Position numbers and translations under genes: made by a program. Under the pieces are notes generated by a model that had not been told where the DNA came from, did not search any database, and saw only the letters and a list, made by a program, of their open reading frames with translations. From Metellina segmentata (lineage: Eukaryota; Arthropoda; Arachnida; Araneae; Tetragnathidae), in assembly GCA_947359465.1 (NCBI GenBank), contig OX375872.1, positions 127,050,337 to 127,114,336 on the forward strand: a stretch of 64,000 nucleotides of DNA, written 5' to 3'. Positions 10,746 to 21,410 of this stretch are shown piece after piece (within the stretch, counting starts at the first letter, position 1; the number at the start of each line of letters is the position of its first letter).

Positions 10746-13148
10746 TTAGAACAGCCGGCTAAGGCTGTCAGCATTCTGGTGTTTTCTGCCCTGACGATGG
10801 ATTACCTCATAGTTCCAGGGCTGCAATGCAAGAGCCCATCTCATGAGACGTGGATTTACCCCAGAGTTCTTTTTTAACCATACTAGAGGATTATGATCAG
10901 TTTGGATAAAGAACTTGGTAGGTCCATCCAGGTAGCATCGTAGCTTCTTGACAGCAAACACAATAGCGGCACATTCCTTTTCGGCTTTCAAGATCTGCGA
11001 ATGTCGGACCGACATTCGATATGGCTTCGCACAGATGGGCTTTATTTCAGAAAGTTCGATATCAAACTGGATACGATCTGTGAGGCCAGGCACGTTTGAG
11101 AAACAATTGGAATATTTACATATAATACAACTGAGCTGGTCAATCTGGTCGTCATCCAGTCTTCCTTTCACTTCACTGTTTCTCAATATCTCCTCGAGAT
11201 AAAAAATATTGGGATTGTTTTCCACGGGCGGGAATTCTTCTTCCAACTCTGATTCTTCATCCTCACAAGTAGTGACCAGATTTATGAATTCCGGCCTCTG
11301 GTAGTAAGGCTTCAATAAATTTACATGATATATTTGTGACGAATTTTTCCGGTTGGGCACGGCAACAAAGTAGTTCGTCTCCGAAATCTTGCTTTCAATG
11401 GTCCCAGGACCATGCCATTGAACCGCTAACTTATTTACAGGTGAGGGTGCCAGTATCAGTACTTTATCTCCAACATTGAATTCACGTTTCACGGTATTTT
11501 TGTCGTACCATTTTTTTCTTTTCTTGGCAGCTTCCTCCATATTATCAATGGCTAGGCTGCGACATTTTCCCAATCTTCTGAGAAGATTGATGATATATTC
11601 AATAACTGAAGAATTTCCTTCTTCCGGCTGTAACCAGTTTTCATACAGAAGAGTGACGGGAGTCCGTAAGTTTTTTCCATGAACCAATTCAGCTGGACTG
11701 AATCCGGTGGATTCATGAGTAACTGTCCTTAAGGCGAACAAGACTGCATGGACATGCTTCTCCCAATCTGGTCCTTCTTCGGTACACAAAACTCTCAAAA
11801 TCCGTTTCAGGGTACGATGAAACCTTTCTACCGGATTGCTCTGGGGATGATACACAGAGCTAAGTACCACCTTGATGCCGAAACGTTCAAAAAATTCTGA
11901 TGTGAGTTCGCTCATAAACGAGGTTCCCTGGTCGTGTTGAATCTCCTTAGGAAAACCCATTCGACTAAAAATCTGAAGGAGAGCATTAATTACGGATCTA
12001 GATGTTATGTTTGGTACTGCCACAGCATCTGGGTACTTCGACGACATACACATTGCCGTAATCAGGTATCTTTGGCCTGAGTCCGTCACGGGCAAAGGTT
12101 CTACAGCGTCAATATTAATACGGGAAAAAACTTCAGTAATCACTGGAACAAGAGTCATGGGCGCTTTTTTCTTGTCCCTTGCCTTTCCAGCTCTCTGGCA
12201 GGAATCGCAAGCCTTCACGAAGTCCTCTGCTTCTTTGTAACAGTTTCTCCAGAAAAAGTACTTGGTCATTCTGTCTTTGGTCTTGGTGGTCCCAAGATGA
12301 CCTGACGTGCCTTCATGACACAATTTCAGTATCTTTTCTCGATACTCTATGGGCACGACGATGAGCTTCCTTTCGATACCACTCTTGTCTTTCTTAATCT
12401 TTACCAAAAGTCGGCCTTTCACAAGTTCAAAATCTTTAGGAGGGTTTCCATTTTGGATTTGTTTTACTTGAGAGCTCATCTCTTGATCTTCACCTTGAGC
12501 CTTGATTAGTTGCTCAGTATCCACTTTTAACAATTCAGTGATATCTTGATCTTCTGCCACCTGAGTGAACTCGTCACTTACTTCCCCTGTTTCCATTTCA
12601 TTTTTTCCCAAGGTACTGAATTCTTCCGCTGGGATAGGGTTTTCGGATTCTTTAATTAAAGATTGAGATTCATCCCTTTCTTTCACTTTTTTCTGATGCC
12701 TCGTCAGTACTGCATTTATTTGATCCACAGATTGACAATCTTCCCTTTTTAACAAGGCAACAGTCCGATTCCCTAAAATATATCGTCCGCGGTCTAGTTC
12801 ATCTGGAATCACAGCAGCTTTAGTCAGCGTTTTTACCAATTCACACTCTACCAAAACTTCGGCAAGAGGTAAACAAGTTGAGCTGGAGTTCAAAGGTTGC
12901 TGTATCCAAACATGTTCACCAGTCATGTCAGCTGAATTCACCAATTTCCAACACACAATGTCAATGGTCGCTCCGGTGTCTCTTAGTAGATTTATATCCT
13001 GACCGTTTATTTTTCCTTTCATCATATACGGTTCCAGGTACTTCTCAGGTTCTTTGTCCGAAATGTAATTTACAGTTTCCGAAGGTTTCTTCAACTTTGG
13101 ACAATTTGGTCGGATATGACCAGGCTGATTGCAATGAAAACACCGCAT
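10746..13148 (-). CDS. pol: Pol polyprotein with integrase before RNase H; RT core deleted
   Basis: This open frame of 800 codons begins with a CCHC zinc knuckle (C3, C6, H11, C16) normally belonging to gag. A retropepsin motif RDTGATIDIV follows (D57). The integrase has its HHCC finger (H278, H284, C314, C317) and catalytic D347, D406 and E441, then a GPY/F-like module near 560-612. Only the start of RT remains (KPYRMSVRHSQILKAE, about 708-723). It joins directly to the back half of RNase H (E725 in KECAAI, D751 in QTDHNPLVWL). The RT palm, its YxDD box and the first RNase H Asp are missing, yet the frame is kept. The ATG at 13148 is the first Met after a stop; the same frame continues upstream into gag. 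Confidence 0.9.
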   Translation of the reverse strand: MRCFHCNQPGHIRPNCPKLKKPSETVNYISDKEPEKYLEPYMMKGKINGQDINLLRDTGATIDIVCWKLVNSADMTGEHVWIQQPLNSSSTCLPLAEVLVECELVKTLTKAAVIPDELDRGRYILGNRTVALLKREDCQSVDQINAVLTRHQKKVKERDESQSLIKESENPIPAEEFSTLGKNEMETGEVSDEFTQVAEDQDITELLKVDTEQLIKAQGEDQEMSSQVKQIQNGNPPKDFELVKGRLLVKIKKDKSGIERKLIVVPIEYREKILKLCHEGTSGHLGTTKTKDRMTKYFFWRNCYKEAEDFVKACDSCQRAGKARDKKKAPMTLVPVITEVFSRINIDAVEPLPVTDSGQRYLITAMCMSSKYPDAVAVPNITSRSVINALLQIFSRMGFPKEIQHDQGTSFMSELTSEFFERFGIKVVLSSVYHPQSNPVERFHRTLKRILRVLCTEEGPDWEKHVHAVLFALRTVTHESTGFSPAELVHGKNLRTPVTLLYENWLQPEEGNSSVIEYIINLLRRLGKCRSLAIDNMEEAAKKRKKWYDKNTVKREFNVGDKVLILAPSPVNKLAVQWHGPGTIESKISETNYFVAVPNRKNSSQIYHVNLLKPYYQRPEFINLVTTCEDEESELEEEFPPVENNPNIFYLEEILRNSEVKGRLDDDQIDQLSCIICKYSNCFSNVPGLTDRIQFDIELSEIKPICAKPYRMSVRHSQILKAEKECAAIVFAVKKLRCYLDGPTKFFIQTDHNPLVWLKKNSGVNPRLMRWALALQPWNYEVIHRQGRKHQNADSLSRLF

Positions 13149-13166
13149 CCGTCTCCTGCGGTCGAA

Positions 13167-14231
13167 TTACGGATTTGGGTCTTGTTCGGAAAATCTTCGT
13201 TCTATCTTAACCCCTTTACCATTCATGGTATCACTTCTCCTTGGTGGATTATCGGTCTTTTCAAACTTATTTTGAACTCGACCCTCGAACTTGTCTTTCG
13301 CAAAGACAGGGTTTCGTTTCACAGTTCGTCTAACGTCTTCAAACTTCTCCAACAGTTCCACCAAATCTGTAGGGGAGTTTATTTCTGTCCATTCTCTGAG
13401 ATACATATCCTTAAATTCGGATGGTGTTTTTTTCTTCATCTGATCTGTGATGACCAAATCTCTCAGTTTTTCAAAAGTAAGGACCTGACAACCTGCAATC
13501 CATGCATCGAAATAAGTAGACAATTCATGATAGAAATCCCTCCAGTTCCGATCAACTGCTTTATGGTGTGAACTAAATAACTGTCGAAATCTTTCTGGTG
13601 TTAGTTTGAATCTTTTTAACAGAATATTTTTAATGTGATCATAATTTGAAGCTAGGTCAACTGGTTCACGGGCTATTATATGAGCAATCTCTTGGGGGAT
13701 CAAACTTAATAGGTTAGATACCCACATTTCTTTACCCAGCGACAGCAAAGTTGCCTGTCGCTCGAACAAGATTAAATAAAGACTCATATCATCTTTCATG
13801 TCGTATTTCGGAAGGATCTTGGTCAAGTCTCGATTCGTTGGTCTAGAATGATCAACTGCACCTTGCTGGGTTTGTCTAGTTGCTTCTATTTTCAATTTTT
13901 CCAACTCATACTCTCGTTCTCTCTGCTTTTCTTTCACTTCTAGGTCTTCAATTCTCCGCTTTTCTTCCACTTCAAGGGCTTCAATTCTCCGCTTTTCTTC
14001 CACTTCAAGGGCTTCAATTCTCCGCTTTTCTTCCACTTCAAGGGCTTCATTTGTCTTTCGAGTTTCTATAATTCTACCAAAAAGTGCTTTGGTGAATTCC
14101 TCATCATATCCTTCACTTGAAGTAATAAGATTCACTAATTGTTTTATGGATTTTTCTACGGTGATTTCTAAATCTATCTCCTCCACCAATTTGATCAAGT
14201 CCTCTTTCTTTCCTTTAACTAAATAAGTCAT
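13167..14231 (-). CDS. gag: Gag of the Gmr1-like element
   Basis: The 354-codon frame starts MTYLVKGKKEDLIKLVEE. An acidic/basic coiled-coil stretch follows, with EALEVEEKRRI repeated three times (about residues 62-95) from a 33-bp DNA repeat. The capsid-like core includes NYDHIKNILLKRFKLTPE and TFEKLRDLVITDQMK. It ends in UAA at 13167. Pol lies in the same frame, with the zinc knuckle only seven codons past the stop, so gag and pol were probably one frame, or are joined by readthrough. The gag is clearly related to that of the element at 29214-30404, although their pol layouts differ. The protein would form the particle around the element RNA. Confidence 0.85.
   Translation of the reverse strand: MTYLVKGKKEDLIKLVEEIDLEITVEKSIKQLVNLITSSEGYDEEFTKALFGRIIETRKTNEALEVEEKRRIEALEVEEKRRIEALEVEEKRRIEDLEVKEKQREREYELEKLKIEATRQTQQGAVDHSRPTNRDLTKILPKYDMKDDMSLYLILFERQATLLSLGKEMWVSNLLSLIPQEIAHIIAREPVDLASNYDHIKNILLKRFKLTPERFRQLFSSHHKAVDRNWRDFYHELSTYFDAWIAGCQVLTFEKLRDLVITDQMKKKTPSEFKDMYLREWTEINSPTDLVELLEKFEDVRRTVKRNPVFAKDKFEGRVQNKFEKTDNPPRRSDTMNGKGVKIERRFSEQDPNP
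13946..14046 (-). repeat. 33-bp in-frame tandem repeat in gag
   Basis: Three nearly exact 33-bp copies (plus strand starting CTTCAATTCTCCGCTTTTC) encode the repeated 11-residue segment EALEVEEKRRI. A fourth, diverged copy lies beside them at lower coordinates. Because 33 is a multiple of 3, unit gain or loss keeps the frame. Confidence 0.9.
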
Positions 14232-14985
14232 GATTAAATTCTAAACAGTTTCCCCCTTTGGACTCAAATATAACGTAAGGTACAAAATGAAAACTTTTCG
14301 AAACCGAAACTGTCCAGAATTTTGACTTACCTTATAGCCAAGCCACAAAAATATAACTCAAAGACAATAAAACAATAGAAAAAAAATTAATGTACAAAAA
14401 CCAATTTTGTAACCCAAAAGACCTTCAAACGAAAATTAATTAAAAAAAATTTTTTAATCAAAATACCATTTCAAATACAAAACAAATTTAAATTATTAAT
14501 TAAGATAAATAATCATCTACGACGGTTAAAATCTCTTAAATTTCTATTTCACATAAATTCCAAATCAATACTAATTTCTATTATAAAAGCAAAATTTGCA
14601 ATTAAGAAAATTTTTTTGTTTCGAAACCTGTTACGATAAATGGAAGTTATCACAAAAACAGAAGTAAAATTGAACATTAAATATAATAGTGCATAAAACT
14701 TTAGACTTAAAACCGAAACCACTTATCTGGAATAGTTGCTTGATGGTACACAGGAAGTCCTTGAGCAGGAACCCAAAGTTCGAACTGGACTTTGCTGACG
14801 ATGACAGGACGGGATGCCCAAAAAGTTCGAACCGGATGGCCCTTTCGATGCTGAACACACACGCGTTTCACACACAGGAACAGGACGGGATGTCCCAATT
14901 CTACTGACCGGACTAAGCTTCGTTGCTGGACACACGCAGTAACAGGCCACGTTTCATACACAGAAACAGAACGGGATATCCAAAA
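14232..14985 (-). other. Untranslated leader part of the Gmr1-like element
   Basis: This lies between gag and the minisatellite and is AT-rich, with no convincing frame. From about 14790 onward, degenerate pieces of the minisatellite appear (GGACGGGATG, GACCGGATGGCC). I could not identify a primer binding site next to the 5' LTR. Confidence 0.5.
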
Positions 14986-15640
14986 ACATCGGACCGGATG
15001 GCCCACTTCGCCGCTGCCGGACGCAAGCAAATTCTCCACTCACGAGGACGGGATGTCCACAAACTTCGGACCGGATGGCCCCCTTCGTTGCTGCCGGACG
15101 CACGCAAATACTCCACTCACGAGGACGGGATGTCCACAAACTTCGGACCGGATGGCCCCTTCATTGCTGCCGGACGCACGCAAATACTCCACTCACGAGG
15201 ACGGGATGTCCACAAACTTCGGACCGGATGGCCTCCTTCGTTGCTACAGGACGCACGCAAATACTCCACTCACGAGGACGGGATGTCCACAAACTTCGGA
15301 CCGGATGGCCTTCTTCGTTGCTGCAGGACGCACGCAAATACTCCACTCACGAGGACGGGATGTCCAATAACTTCGGACTGGATGGCCTCCTTCGTTGCTG
15401 CAGGACGCACGCAAATATTCCACTCACGAGGACGGGATGTCCACAAACTTCGGACCGGATGGCCCCTTCGTTGCTGCAGGACGCACGCAAATACTCCACT
15501 CACGATGACGGGATGTCCACAAACTTCGGACCGGATGGCCCCTTCGTTGCTGCCGGACGCAAATTTTCGCTGAACACAGGACGAGATGTCCACAGTTTTT
15601 TTTTCAAATCAGGACGGGATGTCCAAGACTTCAATTTAAT
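14986..15640. repeat. 77-bp minisatellite in the retrotransposon leader
   Basis: The phrase GAGGACGGGATGTCCACAAA recurs at about 15044, 15121, 15197, 15274, 15351, 15428 and 15504. That gives a period of 76-77 bp over at least seven good copies, with degenerate ones on both sides. Each unit holds GGACGGGATGTCC and GACCGGATGGCC, imperfect palindromes centred on near-identical cores. The GC-rich array contrasts with the rest of the element. It yields long open frames on both strands, but a period not divisible by 3 and equal openness in several frames argue these are not genes. Confidence 0.92.
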
Positions 15641-15678
15641 GGGAACGATCACAGTGCATGCCACCATTAATAGGTAGC

Positions 15679-16080
15679 TGTAACGTCGTGATGAAAGAAA
15701 AAGTCTTTTTTTAAAGAATTAAAGACAAATTTATTTACAATTTGGTAGCGACATCACCGTTACAACTACCTCTCATTATACGTTTTACACATAACGGCTG
15801 AAACACTCCATTCGAACACTGCACTCAGTCCACACTTCAACAAAGCATCCAATCGACTCTAAAAAAGCCGTTACAAAAAAAATATCTTTTCACCAACGTC
15901 ATACATAAAAGAAAAAATGAACTTCCGGGAAAACCATTTAAGCTCACATAAATATGTCAAAAGAAAAGATATCCTTTCCAATAGTATTAAGAAGTAAAAA
16001 TAAACACAGGAAGTATCACAATATCTTGGAATAAGGAAAAAGAAATACATTTAAAAGATATTCCGGAAATGTACGTTACA
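15679..16080 (-). repeat. 5' LTR of the Gmr1-like element
   Basis: 402 bp, the same length as the partner at 10191-10592 and with the same ends (TGTAACGTCGTGATG to GTACGTTACA). On the minus strand it precedes the leader and gag, so it should hold the promoter. About seven single-base differences separate the two LTRs. Confidence 0.95.
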
Positions 16081-16084
16081 GAAC

Positions 16085-16289
16085 TTTTTTTTTCAAGTAT
16101 TAGTCTCCCGTCTAAGCAACCCTGTTCTTACACACGTTTTAGGCAAAATCGTTTTTTAGTGAATAATTATTCACTGTTGTACATTATTTATTATTATATT
16201 TGTTCAATTGTGCAGTGCATATTAATAAATTTATAGAATACTGAAAAGATTGCCCCCCCCCCCCATCAGATCCTCAAAAATCTCCCATA
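16085..16289. other. Short AT-rich spacer with C run
   Basis: Sequence between the LTR retrotransposon and the hAT remnant. It contains a 12-base C run at 16253-16264. I could not find the terminal inverted repeat of the neighbouring hAT here. Confidence 0.4.
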
Positions 16290-17180
16290 TTTCATCTTCA
16301 ATTCTTTAATTCTTTCACTCTCGGTTGCATCTTTGGGCTTTGGGCAATACATTGCATCTGAATTAAATTTCATCAGCATTTCTTTACTAGGATTAAAGTC
16401 TACACAGCTTTCACCTCTAAATTTTAGTCCATACCTAACCATCATGACTGACTCAGTTGTCTTCAGCTATAGCGAGTTTCTGAGTTTAGTTTTTACATTA
16501 CTCAGTTGAGAAAACATTCTTTCGACAGTTGATTAGAAAATGGCAAACTCATTAAAGCCAATGCAAGCTTACAGAGCTGTGGAAATTCTTTTTCTCCGGC
16601 AGCATCTGTTAATTTATCTATAGAGGCCCAGAATTTGACAGGGCTCTGATAAATTCTTCGACTGACACTTCTGAGATCAATGGTAACCGATCCCACTCTC
16701 TCTGACACTTATCCACATTTTCACACACAGCTACGAATTGTGCAGCAAGTGGAACAATGCTACACTTCACTTTTCTCACGGCATTATTGGGATGTAGTGT
16801 TGATAAATGAAGCAGCACGCCAACATTATCTGGTAGCCTACTACGTACTTCTTTGGCTAGTTGAACAATAAATTCTTTACAGCGACGTTTGATATCATTC
16901 AACTGTTCACTTGATAATGATAATTTTTCTAACTCAGGGAAACTTCATATCCGAAGTACATTCCTGCGTTAGGCATAGTAAACTTCTCAAAGCTAAAGTT
17001 GAACATTGATTCTTCCCTTACTTTATCTAATTGCGAAGGAACCACAATCATTTTTAACAAGCTCATGTAGTAAGTGAACAAATTACCAAATAGCTTTGTT
17101 TGGTCCGAAGACTATGATTGAAAAAGCTTGTTAACTCTTGTGATGTCTACCAACATGTTCTTTAGATATATCATGTAGAG
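16290..17180 (-). pseudogene. hAT transposase, C-terminal part (outer element)
   Basis: On the minus strand the sequence reads VNKLFQS, MIVVPSQLDKV, then LSSEQLNDIKRRCKEFIVQL and a C-terminal segment with CKLALALMSLPFSNQ. The last of these matches the hAT dimerisation region of the KIAA1586-like group. Several stops and frame changes interrupt it. The matching N-terminal half lies at 20377-21410. The two halves were separated when a plus-strand hAT inserted, duplicating ATGTAGAG. Element ends are not identified. Confidence 0.75.
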
Positions 17181-20100
17181 CATATATGGGCAACCTCCGG
17201 CCCGGAGGCCTTATGTGGCCCGGCCCGGCTTTTGATCCGGCCCGCGGAACATTTTAAAATCGTGCTCGAAAAGAAGCAAATATTCTCTCTTCTCGCCAAC
17301 AAGAGAGTGAGAGGGGGAGGGAAAAAAGCCTGAACTACGTGGGTCAGTGTTTCTCAATCTTTTTCAGTTGACGGCACGGGCACACTAAAAATAACTTGAA
17401 TTATTTGCGGCAAACCTGAATATAAAAATGTAAAAGTAGGTATTTTCAATGCTATCTAAAAAAGTTATTATTACTAATAAAATTAGTATTGGATATATGA
17501 GATGGATAAGCCTGTTTTCTTGAATAAATTAAATCAGAACGAGGTTTCGAAGTCGCCAGACAAGTTATCGGCGACACATCACGCCACCCAATTCTACGGA
17601 TAATCGGGAATAATAATTATAAATTTCGTTATTGATTGTATCCGAGAAACGGCCTTGCACTTATTGATTCCATTCCTTACTAGCGGATGTGATTGCTAAA
17701 GAAAACACTGATACAAACCAACAATACTCGGATTTCTGGCACCCACCGGCATAAAATACTGATACTTCCTGTGCAGGTGTCTCGATCACATTCTGAAACT
17801 TAGGTAAAAAGGCTGACGCCCGTCTGGCTGCCGATCTGAAGCGACTGTGGTTCATTATATTAAAAAAGTTTTCCCTCATAGAAAAGTTGAACTGTCCTCA
17901 CATAGCATTTAGAATACAATAAAGATTAGTTGTTATTGTTAAAGAAGAGTTAGATATTTTCATTGTGTCATTGGTCTCTTCCTCCAAGACAGCCAAGGAG
18001 TCATCATCAACGATTCTACAGGATAACGATAAGTCCTCTTATTTTTATTTACAATTTTTTCTATCTTATGTTTTTTCTATCATTACAACTAGGTCTTATT
18101 TTAGAGGTGCTAGGGTTTAACTTTTGATTAGGTCCTATTTTCGGAGAAATACGGTACTTCGAAGTTACAATTTTAATAATTTGTCAAAAACCATCTCCGT
18201 TCGATTTTACCATCTTTCAAATTGTTTTGAAATATGTCCTTGGAACCCCTGCAATCCTCCCTTTTTTGTGGAATGTCCGATAGCGCGCCCAGTCATATGT
18301 CCTACTTCTCTTAGGTCGGTGGTACACTCATTGCGTTACGTTGCTTGGAGTTCTTAGTTCGGAAAGTGTATGAAAGGATGTCTGGTGTTAAAAAGCGAAA
18401 AGTAGACACGGAATGTCGCCAATTTCAAGAAAGATGGACTGATGAATACTTTTTTATCATACATAATTGTAAGCCTATCTGCCTGTTGTGTAATGAATCC
18501 ATATCTGTTTTAAAAGAATACAATATGAAGCGGCATTATTCCAGAAAGCATACACTCAGCATACACTCACGGGTCAGTTGCGAAAAGATAAAATTCAAAA
18601 GCTAATCACCAATTTGGACAAACAGCAACAAATTTTTAGTAAACAAAGGACACAACTGGACAATGTTGTGAAAGCTAGCTTTATAGTCAGCTCAAAAATA
18701 GCGAAGTCATCGAAACCATTCGGTGAAGGAGAATTTGTCAAAGAGTGCCTGTTAGAAATTTCAGATATTTTATGTCGCGAAAAGAAAAAGGAATTTGAGA
18801 AAATAAGCTTATTAAGACGTACTGTTGTTCGACGTATAGATATGATGGCTGTTGATATCAAGGAAAAATTGGCTGATCGCGTGACTGATTTTGAAGCATT
18901 TTCAATTGCTTTGGACGAGAGCACCGACTTGTCTGATACAGCACAACTAGCTATTTTTATACGAGGCATTGACAAAGAATTAACTGTAACTGAGGAATCG
19001 CTGGCTTTACAGCCTGTGAAAGGGACCACTACTGGAGAAGATATTTTTCATGAGGTTAAAAGTGCTATTGAACAGTATCGTTTGCAGTGGTGCAAATTAA
19101 TTGGGGTTTGCACAGATGGTGCACCTTCTATGGTCGGTTCACGAAAAGTTTTCATAGGAATTTTGAAAAAAAAGCAATTGACTTGAATGTGCAAAAAGAC
19201 GATTTAATAATCCTACATTGCATTATTCACCAACAAAACTTGTGCACTAAGTCAATTCGATTGCAGAACGTTATGGATGTAGTGATAAAGACAATTAATA
19301 TTACTCGATCCCGCGCGTTTAACCATCGCCAGTTCAAAGCATTTTTGGATGACCTTTCTTCAGAACACGATGACGTGATATATTTTTGCGAAGTAAGGTG
19401 GTTAAGCAAAGGCAAAATGCTGAAAAGATTTTACGATCTTAGACAGGAAATAGCCGATTTTATGGAAATCAAGGAAAAATCATTGCCTGAAGTCAGTGAT
19501 CAGAAATGGTTATGTGATTTAGCATTTCTAGTAGACATCACGGGTCACTTAAACGAGTTGAATTTGAAGCTTCAAAAACAAGGTCAGTTGGTAAACGAAT
19601 TGCACAGCCATCTGAAAGCGTTCCAAAACAAACTTCGCTTGTGGGAAACACAAATGCGATCTGGAGCGCTGTTATCATTTTTCAACACTATCCAGTCACG
19701 AAAATATTGATTACGCTCAATATGCTGAAGAACTAAAATCACTGTCGGAGCAATTTTTTAATAGATTTTCCGACTTTAAAAACATGGATAGCTGTTTTAA
19801 CCTTTTTGCAACTCTGATGAAAAGTGACGTAGGAAAGGCTCCCACACACCTACAAATGGAGTTGATCGAGCTTCAAGAAGACGTACATTTGAAGTCAAAA
19901 TTTGAAGACGTGGAGCTAAGTGATTTCTACAGGACATACCTTGCCGAAGAAAAGTACCCACAGCTCAGAGCATTTGCAAGAAAAAATATTTGCGCATTTG
20001 AAAGTACTTATAAATGTGAACAGTTCTTTTCCATGATGAAAACTAACAAATCGAAGTATCGAACCAGGCTTACAGATGAGAATTTGGAAAACACTCTGCG

Positions 20101-20368
20101 CCTGTGTATTAGTGGGATTGATCCCAACATTGATTTTCTTGTTTCTCAAGTTCAAGCGCAAACTTCTCATTAATTTCTGCTGATTGTAAGTAAATACTTA
20201 ATCAATACAATATTATTCTGTTCACGTAACTTTACCATTCTACTTTATAAATATATAAAATAAACGTCATTATAATTACTTTTTCACAAGTACCTATTCT
20301 ATACGGCCCGAGACTTCATTAATATCCTAAAGTTTAGCCCGCAAGTTTCCAAAGGTTGCCTATACCTG
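17181..20368 (+). mobile_element. hAT element nested in another hAT
   Basis: An 8-bp duplication ATGTAGAG flanks it (17173-17180 and 20369-20376). The ends are imperfect inverted repeats: CATATATGGGCAACCT on the left, and CAGGTATAGGCAACCT when the right end is read in reverse. Next to them are GC-rich runs built from GGCCCGG. It splits a minus-strand hAT transposase, so it is the younger of the two. A TIR-like phrase CAGTGTTTCTCAATCTTTTT near 17346 could be a further small insertion, but no partner end is seen. Confidence 0.9.
18378..20173 (+). pseudogene. hAT transposase with BED finger (GTF2IRD2/Charlie8-like), frameshifted
   Basis: It starts MSGVKKRKVD at 18378. A BED-type zinc finger follows (CLLCNE ... 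MKRHYSRKH). The hAT catalytic core shows the first Asp in ALDESTD and the second in CTDGAPSMVG, then HCIIHQQNLC and the dimerisation region FESTYKCEQFFSMMKTNKSK. This domain set resembles the transposase part of vertebrate GTF2IRD2 and its relatives. Frame changes occur near 18590, between 19120 and 19190, and near 19700, so no intact protein can be made. The final frame ends at a TAA at 20171. It occupies the middle of the 17181-20368 element. Confidence 0.9.
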
Positions 20369-20376
20369 ATGTAGAG

Positions 20377-21410
20377 CTTGTTCACTGGATCCCTGTACAG
20401 TGTGTACAGTTGCTATGCGGTGTAGTCTCTCTCTCTCTCTCTCTCTCTTGATCCTTGGCAAGTCTAAATAAAAGTTTAAGCACTTCCCACTGATCAATGA
20501 TTCTACTAACAGCTTCACATACACTAAGAAAACGATTATCACAAGTTTCGAACAAACTTTAATGGATTTATGCCAGTAATTGTTGAGTAGAGATCATTGT
20601 ACTTCTCTTTTCGCTTTGTGCTGTGGCAGAACCATTTATAAGTCTCTCTCACTATGAAGTCGAGTTGACGAGGAAAACATTCACTAGATAGATGTAGAGA
20701 ATGGTATATGCATCTAACAACGACCAGGTGCGGCACCTTCTCCTTCAACAACGTCGCAACAGAGTGATTGCAACCGACATTAACACTTGCTCTATCTACT
20801 CCTATCCCTATTAACTTCTCCAAATCTAATTGATCTGTCTCCAAAGCTTCAAGTATAGCATTTGTTAGAGATTCGCATCTCCACCACTTAATCGGAGCAG
20901 TCTGTTTTGTGTATCCACCACCTCACTCTTCCTCACACTATAAAACCTAATAATAATTCCCCATGCATCACTCGCCTTGATATCTTCCAGTAGTTCCTCA
21001 TGGAATGAAGGAGCAAGAACCTCTGTGAAGATAGCAGTGCACTTTGTTCTATGCAATTTTAAATCTTTAAAACTGCCATTACGGTCTTTTCTAACACCTT
21101 CAATGCCCTTTAGCAACTCGGCAAGATGATCGACCGTCTTTAATGAGGAATGTTCTGCAATAAACACGGACAGTTTCAAATCCACCTTTTTCTGCTCAGA
21201 GGAGATGGTAGGCTGAAAATATTCTTTTATTTCCTTTGTTGTAGATGCACCCAACATTCTCATAGCATCTACATGTTTTTTTCTCTTCGAATGATCCAGC
21301 AGGTCCTTTTTTCTTCTTGTCAAGATCTGTTTGCAGTACTTGCATTGTGCTTGAAATGGTTTCCCAGGAACAGCTCTTACCCACCCTGAAATAAGATACG
21401 AGATAGACAT
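20377..21410 (-). pseudogene. hAT transposase, N-terminal and middle part (outer element)
   Basis: The likely start is MSISYLISGWVRAVPGKPF near 21410, because upstream codons in this frame belong to Helitron sequence. A BED-like finger follows (CKYCKQI ... HSKRKKH). Next comes a body with VRKSEVVDTQNRLL, then in another frame GIGVDRASVNVGCNHSVATL (catalytic Asp region) and VRCIYHSLHLSSE. A frame change sits at about 20845-20865. A (CT)n tract at 20426-20448 expands a codon region near the break point. The first hAT catalytic Asp block is not visible and may be deleted. It continues at 16290-17180 beyond the nested hAT. Confidence 0.8.
20426..20448. repeat. (CT)n microsatellite
   Basis: Eleven and a half CT units, lying within the decayed hAT coding sequence (read as GA repeats on the coding strand). 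Confidence 0.9.

Larger units (their letters stand above)
10191..16080 (-). mobile_element. Ty3/gypsy LTR retrotransposon, Gmr1-like order, RT deleted
   Basis: Two 402-bp direct repeats flank the element, and a 4-bp target duplication GAAC lies outside them (10187-10190 and 16081-16084). Coding runs on the minus strand: 5' LTR (15679-16080), a long leader with a 77-bp minisatellite, gag, and a pol reading zinc knuckle, protease, integrase, then a remnant of RT/RNase H. Integrase ahead of RT is the Ty1/copia-like order, known in the Ty3 lineage from Gmr1-like elements. The LTRs differ at about seven positions, so insertion was fairly recent. Lacking an RT core, the copy could only have moved with help from an intact relative. 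Confidence 0.9.

Noticed and set aside
10948..13571. Plus-strand frames of 60-150 codons opposite gag and pol
   Set aside because: They are antisense shadows of the retrotransposon genes with no domains of their own.
14923..15677. Reading frames of 100-216 codons on both strands
   Set aside because: All lie in the 77-bp minisatellite, several frames are open at once, and the period is not a multiple of three. They are by-products of the repeat.
17346..17640. A separate small hAT element starting CAGTGTTTCTCAATC
   Set aside because: No matching right end or target duplication could be found.
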